DNA of 64,000 bases from Sweltsa coloradensis (GCA_024449915.1 JAMZAV010000444.1:372001-436000), one strand, 5' to 3'. Counted from the stretch's first letter, positions 18,600-31,087 are shown. Notes: generated from the sequence alone by a model not told the origin. A program made the numbers and translations.

Positions 18600-18749
18600 C
18601 GTTGTGACGTCACACGTAGGCTGCACAATCAGTTAGTTTCCTGGCGGGTGAGACGGGACGGGAAACAAGTCCTCAGTAGTAATTACTAGTCATTGGTTCT
18701 AGCTGGTGGACGGTGTCGGTGCGGAGCTCCTGCTAGCTAGAGCTAGGCC
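18600..18749 (+). promoter_or_regulatory. Putative promoter and 5' UTR of the PLC gene
   Basis: A perfect CRE-type octamer TGACGTCA is at 18605-18612 and an arthropod-like initiator TCAGTT is at 18629-18634, about 116 bp before the ATG at 18750. The region is GC-richer than its surroundings. No TATA box is evident at the expected spacing. Confidence 0.4.
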
Positions 18750-18810
18750 ATGCCAGACAGACTGGCGGCGGCGGTAGCCGTCCTCTCGATCTTCACACGC
18801 TGGACCTACG
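18750..18810 (+). CDS. PLC-X gene exon 1, signal peptide
   Basis: ATG at 18750 opens MPDRLAAAVAVLSIFTRWTY, a short n-region with a hydrophobic core typical of a secretion signal. The donor is GTGAGT at 18811. It ends one base into a codon, matching the phase of exon 2. Confidence 0.75.
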
Positions 18811-21800
18811 GTGAGTACTGGGTTCGACTACCAAATACAACATTTTTTTATTCGAGAAAAATTCCAAAAAAATTGACCAGATGGGGAATCGATCTGGTAC
18901 CGGCGTTTTACCGAGTTATCAGGTCATCGAACGAATATTTTTAAATTTGCAATTTTGTTTGATTATAGTCGATGAAACTTATTAAAAAAAAAACACGTAC
19001 AAAAAAATGACAATAATAAATTTGACATTTTGGTTCTGGGCTCGATTCCTATTCGGAGCAAATTGATACAATGCTATCGCCCAAAATATGAATAATAAGA
19101 ATAACTGGTTCTTGTAAGAAGCTATGTGAGATGTGTTATGAAAGGATATTTTAGGACTGATCGAAATCTATTTCTACTACACAAACAGGCAACTTCTTCT
19201 ACTTCATTTTTTTCCCCAGTCAGGAATGTCCCTTGGCTGAATTTAAACGGCAAGTTATAATAATAATAAATCTTTGTTTGGTATCTGCAGCCAATGCTGT
19301 TGCCTAAGAACACAGAATAATTAACACTAATTTCAAATAAAATTAAGATTAAAAGTTGTCAAGCAAAATAATAAATGCAGTTATCTAATGAAACAAATTC
19401 CTAAAAATACGTATTGACCATCGTAATACAAATAAAACTATTTCGTCCCGTAGTCCACTTATGCTTCTATAGCTGAGCCAGGTGTATGGATTTTTGTTGT
19501 GTATCTGAAATAATATAACGATTGAAATTAAAACTGCATGTACAACTTAAAAAAACAATTTAGCTAATTAATGTAGTATTGTGTTTCGGAGTGACAATGT
19601 GATTAATCCAAGTCACCTGTGTATCCTGTTAGTGTAGAGATAGGTGTTTGTTTCCACGTGTTCTGGCATCACGTCATGCATATCGGCAGACGTCGATTGT
19701 GTTCACACATACTATTGTCTAATCAAGAGTGTACCGGTGTGCCATTATTCTCCACGAATATAGCTAGTTAGGATTTTGTTTGTACATTCTATCACAATTG
19801 CAGATATGAATCAAGCAACAATGTTATAATATTGCAACGGAAACGTCAACAATTATTGATATTTATTTGGACGATTCAAAATTATTCATAACATTTACTC
19901 AACTGCCAACACGCGCAAACATTTTTTTCTGTATTTTGTATTAGGCATAGATTATATGAAATAAAATATGTATGATGTGTTGTTCTACTCAACTCAACTA
20001 CTATAATAGCTGATTTTCAATGGGGAATATTATTCAATTTCATAATTTATAGTGTTTACAACTCCAAAGTGACATTTATAATACTCAATACAGTACACCT
20101 ATTGTTAACCGACAGTGTTGGCTCAAGCGCTAAGCACTTGAATCTGATTCGGCGGGTCCTTGATTCGCATCCCATCGTGACCGGCAACCCTCACTGAAGT
20201 TTTTTCAAGATGTTTTCCATAGTTGTTTATGCGAACGCAAGGGATTGAGTTGAGTCCTCTCAAACAGCCCTTGGACATCCCTTCACAAACTGTCCTATCC
20301 GCATATACCTATACTTAAATTCCTGAAAAGGAGCATACATTGCACCCCGTAACAGATTTCCCCCCGGCAAAAAAATATTGATTTAAAAAACAATGAAATA
20401 GAAAGCATGGAAAGAGTATATCTTCACCGGGGCTCGAACTCGTGGTCGTCTGCAACGGAAGCAGCAATACACCCACGACACAAGAAGAAGTAATACAAGT
20501 AGTTGAAGGACATCAGGACGAACATTGACCGCAAACACTCACTGCTCGTAAACTAGACTTGTTAAGCAGAACGATGAACTCAAATGCAAATTATTAAGAC
20601 CGGACATTTAGAAAAGAAACTCTGCCCACTTGTTGAATAAATTGAGACGTGACTTTATTCATTGTTTTCACTTGGCGAAGCTCAATGTATTCAACGCACA
20701 CAGCCTCTTAAATGCTTGTTGTTCTCTAAACCAACATAGATACTTGTTTCCAAAATGTTACCCACCCTCATTGTTCGTGATTTGGAATACAGCCAATGGA
20801 AGACCATACGTCTAGAATTTGTCGCTTCTAGGACTACTTTCTGAAGTGAATGTTAACTCTTGTACTTAAAACACTTGAAAATATTATTATGCGTAAACGA
20901 AAGAAAAGGGATGTTATTTACCTTGAAATGTGTAATTTCAGTGAAAATCGTTGTAGGGTAAAGATAAGTTTTTATTTTGCTGTGTGAATACTTCAGAAAA
21001 AAATACTTTCAACTTTCAAATTATCAATTTAGTGGGATACTTTTAAGTGGGGTAATTTTTTTTTAAATATGATATAGCTGTTTATTTTGTAATTTTAAAA
21101 AAACAAGAACAATACACTCATTGTTTACATCCAGTCAAGGTCAGTCAAATACATAAAAGGTAAAAAACAGTTCATAAAACCTTAACTAATAAAACTTATC
21201 ATTATGTTTTAATACCACGTCCCACATAATTCCCGCAGACGACTACATCATTTTAAAACAACAACCAACAAATGGAGAAAAACTCACTCAACTGCTTTTT
21301 AAACAAATCCATCGACTGAACCTTTACATTTACAAGAATTTTATTATACATTCTAATGCCATTACTATAAAAACAGACCTTCCTGAAATACAATTTTTCT
21401 TGGGTTGAATAAAAAAACTGGTTTGAGTTTCTTATGTTATGACTATGGTAATAGTTTTTCATTAAAAATTCACCTAAATAATTATAACTTGCATAAGAGA
21501 GAATGTTCCAAGACTAGAATTTACCTTTCGACTGACAATTTAAAAAACTTACAGTCACGAATGCCGGTTGACCGGAATAGACTGGCGACCTCCAGAAATA
21601 CTGGCCTGCGTGTGTGCGTGTGTGTGTGTGTGTGTGTGCGTGTGTGTGTGGCATGAGCTATAACAGTAGCAGAGCTATCTCTCAAACCAGCTTAAAACAA
21701 TGCACATTTCTGAAGAGTGCTGTCGTGATTACTGAGTACTGACCATACTCAAATGAGGAGAGTGTACTTGTAGCTATGACGCGCTCGCATTCAATTACTG

Positions 21801-24800
21801 ACCTATCAGAAGCCAGCTGGACAGCCGTGACATAGACCGCCTTACAGAGTTGGATACTGGAGTGACTTTAAATATCTGCCATCTTTCTTCACAGAACCTT
21901 GAAACTTACAACTTGAAATATAACTTGCATATTGAATTTAAAGTTAGCTATTCTGACTCAAACACTATAACTTGTTTACAGTATTTAATTTTAAATGAGG
22001 TTATAACCTTCAATACGTTTACATAAACGAGAAGTGTGAATAATTATAATTATATGTTACCAGAGTGATAGTATTTTTTTAAATTACCTATTTTAGTATT
22101 TCATTTTGAAAATGTTAAAATGTCATTGCTACTTTTAATTTGAGAGGAAATGGAACTAGTTAATTATTTCTAATTAGTAACTTAGACGGTAACCTAAATT
22201 TATTTTGCGAACTCTGCTGTACCTTGTATTTGATTATGATAATGAGAGACAGTCAATTTTAAAAGTACAATATCTTTTAGTAAGATTTTACGTTCTAATA
22301 TTGTTTTCAAAAGAAAACTCCTTGTTTCATACTTGTGCTAGTGTAGAAACAAACATAGTTGCCTCGAAGAGTACATACACAGCTTCGCACCCGTAACCAA
22401 GTTTGTTTACTAATTCACGCCGTGGGCAAACAGAAACCTAGGCAGCAGCTAATTCAACAAGACCATTAAACACTGAATATATTTACATAATAACTCCTAG
22501 TTAAGATCGAGTCATGTGTGTTTGTTCTTCTAATTAGGTTAGGCTAAGAACTGGGGAAGGCGAAACTACCAAGTTGATATTTGTAACTAAATATGGAGAA
22601 GAATATAGAACAACCAGTAGTATGTCGACAACAAGTGCCCAGGTCTTTGTATAAGAACAAATAAATAAATTCGTATTTAGAGTCTACCTACTCAGTCATA
22701 ACTGATTTTCACTGACATGAAACCAAAGCTAAGCTACCAAGCCAACCCTGTAGGCCCCGACGCAATCAACGAGTGAGCGATAACCAATCAAAGATTGATA
22801 TTTGTTTGGATGAGCGTAGCGAGCGTAGCGAAGATTCCATTCTACTACACTGGAGAAAAAAATCCGGAGTGTTTTTTTTCTTTTTTTTTCGTTTTTTTTG
22901 TTTGTATTTTTGTGTCTGTTAACACGATACCGGCTAAACCGATACTCCAATTGCGATGAAATTTCTGGAGGCCTTCGAAATCTCTGAACTTAGAACTGCC
23001 ACGTTTTTAAGTGCAATCGAAAAATTATTTCTCATGAAAATCGCAATTTTACGATTTTTTTCTATTTTCAACATTTCTTCGACTTATAACACCTACATGC
23101 TTTATGCGATTGTAATGATTTTTTCACAAAACCTTAATTTTATGAATTAATGTATTCGTGTGAAATTTGAGTGCAATCGAAAAGTTATTTCTCATGAAAA
23201 TCGCAATTGTACGCTTTTTGCAACGCGCCTGTTAAAGCGTTTGCGAAGCTTCCTAGTAATAGGAAATATTACAATCAGTGGTATCATTGAGTATCTATAC
23301 TCAAAGGTGGTATGGACAGTGCGAACACCCGCACTTAGCATTGAAACCACGTTGTTTACATGGGGCAATAAAGTTACAATGGCGACATAGATATCATCTA
23401 CTTACATCAATCTCATCAACTATTATGCAAGAACGCCACATAATTTCTCAATGAAGAGATTGGTCCACATTCATATTATGTAAACTTAACTTTGTATAAA
23501 CCATAGTAAAAAATATTTAAAAAATATATGCATTCTTTCTCACAAGAATATCAAGAGTAAAGTATAAGGTTGTAGACGTATGGGAAGATTTAGAATTGGG
23601 AAGATAGTGAGGTGATAGGAAGCAATCGTGGGATTTGGTAAGCAGGCAGCAGGGTACACAAGACGGTGAAGATGAAGATGTGCTGACTGAAGAAGTTGCG
23701 TCAGGTCTGGCAGCTGCTACACAAGACAACGAAACACAAAATCGCGTCAGGGAGATATTCTCCTCTCAAACTGAATGAATCTGAAGAAAATGGAAGATAG
23801 CAGACACAAAACCGTAAGTGTATTTATCTTTAAACCCCTTATTGTGCTAACAAGCGTAAGTAGTTGTAAGCTGTCTGAACCTTTAGTGTTTCACCTATCG
23901 TCTGCACCACCTCATTCTAACTGTGAATGTTTCGTCCTGCGCCTAGGTCAAACGGGAAGAATGCTGTCCTCACGGTGTCATCCATATGGCAACCAAAGTG
24001 AAAATGGCAACGACGTGCGACGGAGAATGGTAGGTTTGAACTGGGTCCTCGATCCGAAGTGCGACTATCCTGACAGGGTGGGTCTCTTCTCACAAGACCC
24101 TCGCACCCTACAAGGTACTTATACAACGAGGGAGGCACGGTACTTTGCGTACCAAATCATCATTTTGAGATATAAAGACAGGGAATGAGAATAGTAAGAT
24201 TGAGCAAAAACACCAAACATTATAGTAGTCAGTTGAATTATAATTAATCACACAAGAGTGTTAAGGGGAAATATCACATAAACACAATACTCTTAGAAAA
24301 TAGGTCATCGGTCAATTCCAGCAACCGACAATCCCAACTGGAGGCTTTTTCCTGTTTTTTGGTAGACCTATATACTACACTCCCACTTGCAGTCCATAGA
24401 CACTTCTTCCAAAATACACTTAACTCAAAATACCTTACTACTTAGTACCCTGAAAAGAGTCACCGAGTAAACTGTAGTGTACCCTAGGCAATCCCACAAT
24501 ACAAAAACAATTCAGTGGACAGTCTTGTAAATTGAACTGTTGATATTCAAATAAGGACTCAGATGCATTTCCGTAAAAATACTGCAACCAATAATTGTTA
24601 CAGTCTAACTGCTAACGTCATCAACAATTGGTCGGAAACAAATTGATATTACCATAATCATTTGTCGAACAACGAGACTTCTCCCTTCATAATAAAATAC
24701 AGTCGGATAATTGGACCAATCAGATCTGGATGTCTGTGATTTCTTTACGGTTTTCGTATGAGCGGATTTCTCCTTTCCGAGAGTATTTTTTCCCCAGTTT

Positions 24801-27800
24801 GTAATTTAATCTTCTGTCTGATGCGATGAAATTGTGCGCCAGATTTATCGTCGTTCTACATTTAAAACCAATTAGGCACCCACTCACAGTGACCATAACT
24901 TACAAGAAACGATGAGCGTATGCAGTTAACCAGTGCATGCATAAACACTGCAGTTGGACGTCTGGTTAGAACGCGCAGATTACAACAGTCATGTTCGACT
25001 CCCACCAGAACCGCCCACCAAGACGAGGATGCTGAGATTGAGTTTTCACAACCGAGATGTAATCATAGTTATCATCTCATTCGCCACACTCAAAGAAACC
25101 TTGGAAGTCACATTGAAACTGTTGTAATTGAATTGTTTGATCAATGCCATTTCCTCGGAGAATGTAATAGGATTCTTGATGTTTCTTCTTAATCATAACA
25201 GCAATAGTATTTTTGATTACGCCTTAGAAGGATATATTTTACAAATCCGCGATCCGTCTTCAGAATAAAGTAGAGGAATTCTACAGAAAGTACCAATGTA
25301 TCACACTAAATTTAAAACTGGATGGGTAAACCTACAAAATGGAGAACATGCTTGGTTTTGCGTTGGAAGACAATGACTCCTGGCCACGATGATTAATATG
25401 CAATTGATTTCAATTTGCAATCATAATTGAATGGCAAAGGTACCTTATATTATACATGACATAGTTCTGGAGGAAAAAGTACATTTTCTTTATCATTAAT
25501 ATTTTCGCTGTTACAGCGCCGTAAAACTACTACTATTATAATTTATTTTAAAAAGCCAAATACAGCCAAATAGGGCAAGTCTATTCAATTTTGGAAATTA
25601 AATTATTAGTGCCACTAAAAGTGCACGTTGTATATAATATGGTAGCGTTTCAGGATACCCAACGAAATATTTTGTTTTGTTTAGATGTGGAGGCGGCTGC
25701 GTTGTTCTGGGTGGAGACAGAATCGTACCCTGAGGGATACCTCAAGACTAACATCTCTCTAGGACTCGTCTCCCTGCCCGGGGGCTGGGTTGACCCCTTG
25801 CTCGATAAGAGCAGCACGTTTAGAACGGGGGACCACTGCTACCCCTACTGGGCAGCCTCCTTCAATGGGACTGAACTGCTACACACGGGTTGCTATAAAA
25901 TCCGGCCCACGTGGATGGCAGATCACAGGTGAAGTACTAACATACGTATGCCAACGTTTGAAAATGATGAGTTAATAACGTGGTGTGTCATTCTGGCAAA
26001 TCAAAATAGTTTGGATGGTAACATTCGCTATTGTCAAAATTATTCTGTATATACATTTTCTTTATAATTATATTTTCGCTGTTAAAGCGCCGTAAAAATA
26101 CTACTATTACTACATATTTGTTAAAAAAAAGCCAAATACAGCAAATAGGGTAAATTGATGGTGGAATTGAGAGGGCAGAGCCCAATGGCATAATGTGCCT
26201 ATACCACCATTATATTACTAGAGCTATACAAATACTTATATTCCTCGTCTTATATTAAATATAAAAGGCACCATTTATTTTGTTTTATGTTTATAACAAT
26301 TAGATCTAATTAATAGATTGAATTTATATAGACGTCAAATATTTCAAAGAGATATAAATAAGAATTCCTATTGAACTACTTGCGAAACCGTAACACGAAT
26401 CTCTACTTTCTTCCTCTAGGAAAGAGTTGTCCCGGATGTCCCTGGATCAGCTCGTGATTCCCGGGACGCACAACTCGGCGTGTTACCCCCACGGGAACAA
26501 GACGGCGCCCGGACGGGACAGTTTCTCCCGGTACATCCTGACACAGGACGCCGATATCTGGTCACAGCTAGTGCACGGGATAAGATACCTGGACCTGAGA
26601 ATCGGGTACTACGCCAACAGGAACAGCACTGCGGACCGGTAGGTGTGGACGTGTGTTGGGTTGGGTTGGGGGAATTTGTCACAAAATCACAAACGGCTAT
26701 ACTCTTTAGTTAAAGGGGTATTACCATTGAGTTTAGAAATATATGTTCTAAACTTTATGGTATTACTCGGGGACTGCAGTCTAAACTGCAATGCAAACTG
26801 CAATCAGAACGAATGTGAACATGCGCACAGTACTATAAAATCCAGCCTGCAATTTGCAGTAAGCAGTTACAGAACATATTGTAGTCAATGTGACCAATGG
26901 TTGTATTTTGGCTCCTTTCAGTGTTCTTCTCCGCACACGTATTAAGTGATCCGGCACCTCCACCATTTGTAAAAATCGGGCCGAATTTACAATAGGCTAC
27001 CCGACACCTCCACCATACAAGTGGGTCGAGATTTGAAGAAATAACACAAATTTTCTTTCAGCATAATGGCTACACATTTTCAGTCCCTAAAAATCTTATT
27101 TTCGTTTTCGTTAAAAAAAAATGATTTCGATATCGAGTTCAAATATTGATATCGTATAGAAATCTTTGCCTAGCCCAAAAATTTATAATCATCCTTTTTC
27201 TGCACTGGACTGCACTTGCAAAATTTATAGCTTATTAGTCTTCTCGGAGGTTTCCTGGAAAATTCATCAACTCTTTCCGGCACAGTGGTTAGCGATGTTG
27301 ACCACCAAATAGCTGATTTGAACAATAACCACCTTTCTACGGAAAATACAGACTTCCCTTGTTACTACAGTTTTTCCCCAAAACTTATGCAGTGCCTGAC
27401 AGAGATTTTAATGGCAACACAAAATAGCAGTCTAAAAAATGATAAAATCGGTCAGTTTTTTAAATGTTCCGGAACTTTGGTTAATTCATATCTCGAGATA
27501 GAGTCAAGACGTGGCCGTTTGGTCGGTAGAGAGCGAACAAATTCAACAAAAATAGAAACAACATCTATAAATTCAATATTTGTGTGCGTGCTGTTCACTT
27601 GGCTTATTCACTAAGTTTGCTACGCCCATCTAGTAATAATTGTGTTTCCCCTCCAGATTTTGGGTGAACCACGACATCGTCCGCATCGCCCCCCTGGTCC
27701 CCGTCCTACGGCAGGTTGTCCGCTTCGTGACGTCGTCACCCGAGGAGGTTGTCATCATCGACGTCCATCGCTTCCCAGTCGGCATGAACGGCTACAAGAA

Positions 27801-28897
27801 GCGCCACCGTCAGCTTATCTCACTGCTGAAGAAGGAGCTGGGCGCGATGGCGATACCGCCCCCCTCGGGGACCAAGGTCACCACCCTGGGGGACGTGTGG
27901 GCTCGTAACAAGAGGGTGGTCGTCAGCTACGCGGACAGGCAGCTAGGGGCAGGTGAGGGGCGGCAGAAACTTTACAATATTGGAAGGAAACCTTCACAGG
28001 GACATGTTGTTCCTCGCCATTCAGGGGAAAAGCTAGGAATTGTGTGTGGTCATACTTTAAAAAGGAAAACAATTTCTCGTGGGATTCCTGCCCAAGTGTG
28101 CAATGCATGCATGCCTCTCTTCAATGAATTCAAGTGTTGAAGTTAGGATTGCAGTGAAGGTATATCCGAGAGCTGTTTTAGAGGTCTTACTCCTCGAAAA
28201 CCTAACCTCGAAAAAACTTTTGTCAGGATTGCAGGTCACGACGGGATTCGAAACCAGGACCTCCCAAATTAGAGATTTGCTCGATACCTCATGCTCATGA
28301 GCTATCTCAAAATCAAAAGTTTCGTGTGTTTCGCACTCAACACAAAGGCATAAGGGATGACGCCTAATCCAGCATCCGGGAGACGTGCGTTCGACTCCCG
28401 GTGTAGGTGAAAGGAAGAGTTGTGAGACTCTCTTTTTTTCAGACTTGGGGGAGCTGCTGGCCCAACATTTGTTCGACCCGGGTTTGAGTCCTGGTGTGGG
28501 TTAGCTGAGCTGAGTTCTCCAACATCTAATCTCTGTTGCAGACTCGCGGTGGATGTGGCCGCCCATCGAGCAGATGTGGGGCGACGCCAAGACACCCGAC
28601 GCCCTCCGCGAGTACGTCGACGAGGTGATGGAGAAGCCTCGCAGCGATCCTGGCGCGCTCTGGGCCCTCATGGCGGAACTCACTCCATCACCGCTCGACA
28701 TTCTGTTCGACGGTAGTGGAAGTCTCCGACAGATGGCAGACAACGTCAATAGGAACCTCACGGTGTGGATCAGAGATAGGTGGTGGGAGAAGGCGAACAT
28801 CGTGGCTTGTGACTACTATCAGGGCAACAACGTCGTCGACGTCGCGGTCAGGACGAGTCTAAGGAAGGCTTCGATGGACGTGATGGATGGAATTTAA
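18750..28897 (+). CDS. Secreted PI-PLC X-domain-containing protein
   Basis: Exons 18750-18810, 23947-24114, 25685-25928, 26420-26638, 27657-27952 and 28542-28897 total 1344 bp, giving 447 codons plus stop with every junction in frame. Exon 1 is a signal peptide (MPDRLAAAVAVLSIF..). A beta-rich N-terminal part follows (RVGLFSQDP, YPEGYLKTN, PGGW). The X-domain follows with PGTHNSACY (first catalytic His), RYLDLRIG (Arg), FWVNHDIV (second His), EEVVIIDVHRFP and KRVVVSYADR. There is no Y, C2, EF-hand or PH domain, so this resembles the short PLCXD/bacterial type. Those enzymes cleave phosphatidylinositol lipids or GPI anchors, but activity is unproven for secreted insect members. Confidence 0.9.
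20110..20345 (+). repeat. tRNA-derived SINE
   Basis: The head CGACAGTGTTGGCTCAAGCG is followed by GAATCTGATTC, a degraded B-box, CCGGCAACCCTCACTGAAG and a body containing GCAAGGGATTGAG and CTCTCAAACAGCCCTTGG. The 3' half also occurs alone at 50690-50830. Confidence 0.65.
21607..21652. repeat. TG-dinucleotide microsatellite
   Basis: A run of TG units with a few CG interruptions, inside PLC intron 1. Confidence 0.95.
22737..22800 (+). repeat. Dispersed repeat with AAGCCAACCCTGT
   Basis: Reads CCAAGCCAACCCTGTAGG.., GACGCAATCAACGAG.., ACCAATCA. Related copies occur at 34581-34650, 63166-63235 and, reversed, 61225-61290. It ends just before Helitron-like copy E. Confidence 0.55.
22806..23256 (+). 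mobile_element. Helitron-like non-autonomous element, copy E
   Basis: Starts TTGGATGAGCGTAGCGAGCG and ends with AACGC..GCGTT and ..CTTCCTAG followed by T. At 451 bp it is the shortest copy. It shares the interior AGGCCTTCGAAATCTCTGAA and the TTTACGATTTTTT tract with C and D. The 3' hairpin loop has diverged while the stem is kept. Confidence 0.75.
23595..23778 (+). pseudogene. Open acidic segment, possible decayed transposon protein
   Basis: One frame reads SWDLVSRQQGTQDGEDEDVL.. then ASGLAAATQDNETQNRV.. and ends FSSQTE-stop. About 55 codons with biased, protein-like composition but no recognised domain. It lies in PLC intron 1 and does not fit the splice frame. It may be the C-terminal end of a dead mobile-element ORF. 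Confidence 0.3.
23947..24114 (+). CDS. PLC-X gene exon 2
   Basis: A 168-bp exon between TTTCGTCCTGCGCCTAG and GTACTT. With exon-1 phase it reads GQTGRMLSSRCHPYGNQ.., then RRRMVGLNWVLDPKCDYPDR and VGLFSQDPRTLQ. The LNW..DRVGLF.DP pattern is typical of the region before the X-domain in insect PLCXD-like proteins. Both junctions keep frame. Confidence 0.75.
24947..25035 (+). repeat. tRNA-derived repeat fragment
   Basis: Contains GTTGGACGTCTGGTTAGAAC (A-box-like) and CATGTTCGACTCCCACCAGA (B-box-like) at tRNA-like spacing, in PLC intron 2. Confidence 0.35.
25481..25580 (+). repeat. Direct repeat, left of PLC exon 3
   Basis: About 100 bp containing TTTTCGCTGTTACAGCGCCG and GCCAAATACAGCCAAATAGG. 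A close copy lies at 26053-26156, on the other side of exon 3. Confidence 0.8.
25685..25928 (+). CDS. PLC-X gene exon 3
   Basis: A 244-bp exon between TTTTGTTTAG and GTGAAG. It codes for VEAAALFWVETESYPEGYLK.., LVSLPGGWVDPLLDKSS and CYPYWAASFNGTELLHTGCY. It is the second half of the N-terminal beta-rich region and is phase-compatible on both sides. Confidence 0.9.
26053..26156 (+). repeat. Direct repeat, right of PLC exon 3
   Basis: Copy of 25481-25580 with TTTTCGCTGTTAAAGCGCCG and GCCAAATACAGCAAATAGGG. Confidence 0.8.
26420..26638 (+). CDS. PLC-X gene exon 4, catalytic core
   Basis: A 219-bp exon between TTCTTCCTCTAG and GTAGGT. It codes for LSRMSLDQLVIPGTHNSACY, the first catalytic His motif, and LVHGIRYLDLRIGYYANR, the Arg-containing strand of the X-domain barrel. 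Confidence 0.93.
26945..27022 (-). repeat. Two copies of the GTGGAGGTGCCGG motif
   Basis: CCGGCACCTCCACCA and CCGACACCTCCACCA lie about 52 bp apart on the plus strand, that is, reverse copies of the dispersed motif seen at 8318. Inside PLC intron 4. Confidence 0.45.
27657..27952 (+). CDS. PLC-X gene exon 5
   Basis: A 296-bp exon between TTCCCCTCCAG and GTGAGG. It codes for FWVNHDIVRIAPLVPVLRQV.. (second catalytic His), SSPEEVVIIDVHRFP and WARNKRVVVSYADRQLG, all expected of the X-domain. Confidence 0.92.
28212..28312 (-). repeat. tRNA-derived repeat in PLC intron 5
   Basis: On the minus strand: GATAGCTCATGAGCATGAGG (A-box side), then GGTTTCGAATCCCGTCG (B-box) and CTGCAATCCTGACA. Two further B-box-like sequences lie at 28389-28402 and 28480-28496 on the plus strand. 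Confidence 0.5.
28542..28897 (+). CDS. PLC-X gene terminal exon
   Basis: A 356-bp exon after CTCTGTTGCAG with stop TAA at 28895-28897. It codes for SRWMWPPIEQMWGDAKTPDA.., LMAELTPSPLDILFDGSG.. and NIVACDYYQGNNVVDVAVRT. The conserved DYY.GNNVV strand near the end is typical of the X-domain C-terminus. Confidence 0.92.
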
Positions 28898-31087
28898 ATC
28901 GACATTTACTAGACGTTGAGAATCACAACAAAATGAACTCACTCTATTCCGAATATAGATCTTCTTACCTACAAACACACAACCATGAAAGACAATATGT
29001 ACAGATAGTGTTGTTTATGGAAAACTAAAACATTCACGTAAATCTATCCTTGGATGTTGAAAATATGAAGACGTTTCTTTTCTTTAGTCGTTTCATTAAT
29101 TTATACTACCCAGACTCAATACTGTCGCATTTTGTATTTTTAAGTTTTAACCTGGCTTCTTCTGAATGTTTTCGAATGTTCTTAGTAAACCACCATCAAT
29201 ATTAAAACCACGCGATATTACAGTGATATCTCGATAACGATGCAAAATATCTAAAACTAATTGCAGCTAGACAAGAGTGTGGTTATGTTAGAACAATAAA
29301 ATCCAAGAAAAATATGTCAAATACAATCGGTGCGATTTGTGTTTCAAATATGCATTTAATTTATTAAAAATCTTAATTGCCATAACATTACAATCTTTTT
29401 TCGTGCAGGCTATAGCTCTCACTAGCTGTCTGCAATCACTTTCCGGATATTTTGCAGCGTTCTCGAGATATTACTTTAAAAAATGTAATTTGGCGTGGTT
29501 TTGATATTAGTGGTGGTCTTTCACCTTAATTGGAACATAAAATATTATTTATTGTTCCAAATTTTCATTATTCCATTCTATTTCTTCATTCCTTTATTAC
29601 GTCGACTAACATAATTCTCGCTCTCCCTTCACTGATACCTACTCTTTCAAGTACTTCATTTCCCTTTTATATAATGAACATGAGTGGAACACTTAAAACT
29701 TCTATAACTCGGTTATAAAGCTTCAAAACGTTGCGCTGAACTTAACACTTTACATTTAATACGCACAATTAAGTAAAACCATGGCGGAATTGTGAGCAGT
29801 AAGAGTTTTGCAATTGTATTGAAATCGCTAAAACAAAAGTTACCTGTTATTTCTTGTCGTTCATAGCCCAAGTCCTTTTTGTTGGAGTCTACTCGTTCCT
29901 GAGTCCTTTACTATTTTTCCACGGTGGAACGAAATGTTTTCTTCTAGTTTTATACCACTGTTTATACCCCCATCTAGTACGATGGGAGAACTTTAGTACA
30001 CTGGGGGCTCCACTACCTACACCTGATGGCTGCTATTGAGGTGGTTGGGGGCGTCAATTTATTGCCAATTCAAGGTAAAGTAACAAGCTACTGATGTACC
30101 CAAGTATTTACTCGGAGTAATGAACTAGATAAACGCGGCAGTAACAACCATGTTGGGCGACATTTGTGTAACTGGGCCACACTCACGTTCTCTGTAGGGG
30201 AGGTGGTATAGTATATAGTGGCTGTATTATCTCCATTCTCTATAAATTTCACTTCCACCTACTGGGCTATTGAGGATCTAACTCGGAATAAAAAAATGGA
30301 TTCAAACGAAGTGAATTTTTACGAGATAATTTCAATTATGTGTCTAATCAGGGGGACAAGTGGTGGGAATGTTATAGATATTAATTACACTGAGGTGCAC
30401 TGAATCGGCACCATTTTATCTTGAACCTGCCCCTTGACTTACAACCATCCACCGTTAATTTTAAGTGTTTTTTATTTATTATTTTATAATTTCCTTTGAT
30501 TTTAAGAGGGTGTTTTTGGTAAACAGTCATCAGAAGGATTGGAACCAAGAGACACATCCATCCAGAAGTCAATACTTTCATAAGTATAAGCACTGATGCA
30601 AGTATGGGATCTCATGTATACGAGAATTTAAGCTGTATTCAACACAAGTTTTGAAAACATTGTTTGTCAACTGTAAACTGTCAACTGGCCAGTTGATGAA
30701 AGCAAGTTGATGACAAGGTATTATCAACTTGGAAACTTCCATTAGGGGCCATTTTAATGTAATGTAACAATGTTTTGAAAACTTGTTGAGTCGATGACAC
30801 TTTAAAACATATTAAAAAAAAAAAATGTTTTCAGTTTGTCATCAACTTGGAAACTTCCATCAGGCGCTGCGTTAATGTAGGCCTAAAGTAACCATAATTT
30901 GTTGTGTTGCGTTGTTGTGATGTGTTGTTACAGGTAGCAACGTTCTGATTACGCGTTATGTCGTAGCGAAAATTTATCCATTTCGAGTTACAATTGGTAT
31001 CCTCTGCAATGAATCGATTTCCGTGATTAGTTCGCTTATTTAAAAACAAACTATACTTAAAATGGATTGCAGTTAAAAAATAAAAAC
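28898..31087. other. PLC 3' UTR and intergenic sequence
   Basis: No further gene seen. At 30640-30870 there are repeated blocks (TCAACTTGGAAACTTCCAT twice), the palindrome TCAACTGGCCAGTTGA and inverted CAAGTTTTGAAAACATTGTT / AACAATGTTTTGAAAACTTG. Confidence 0.5.
29295..29300 (+). terminator. Candidate PLC polyadenylation signal
   Basis: First AATAAA after the stop, giving a 3' UTR of about 400 bases. Confidence 0.45.

Larger units (their letters stand above)
18811..23946 (+). other. PLC-X gene intron 1
   Basis: A 5.1-kb intron, AT-rich. It carries SINE pieces (20110-20345; a reverse one at 20403-20470), a TG microsatellite at 21607-21652, a dispersed repeat at 22737-22800, Helitron-like copy E at 22806-23256, and an open acidic segment at 23595-23778. 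No other gene is evident. Confidence 0.6.

Noticed and set aside
21607..21652. Repetitive TG run considered as part of a CRISPR-like or satellite array
   Set aside because: It is a simple dinucleotide microsatellite; no spaced repeats occur in this eukaryotic window.
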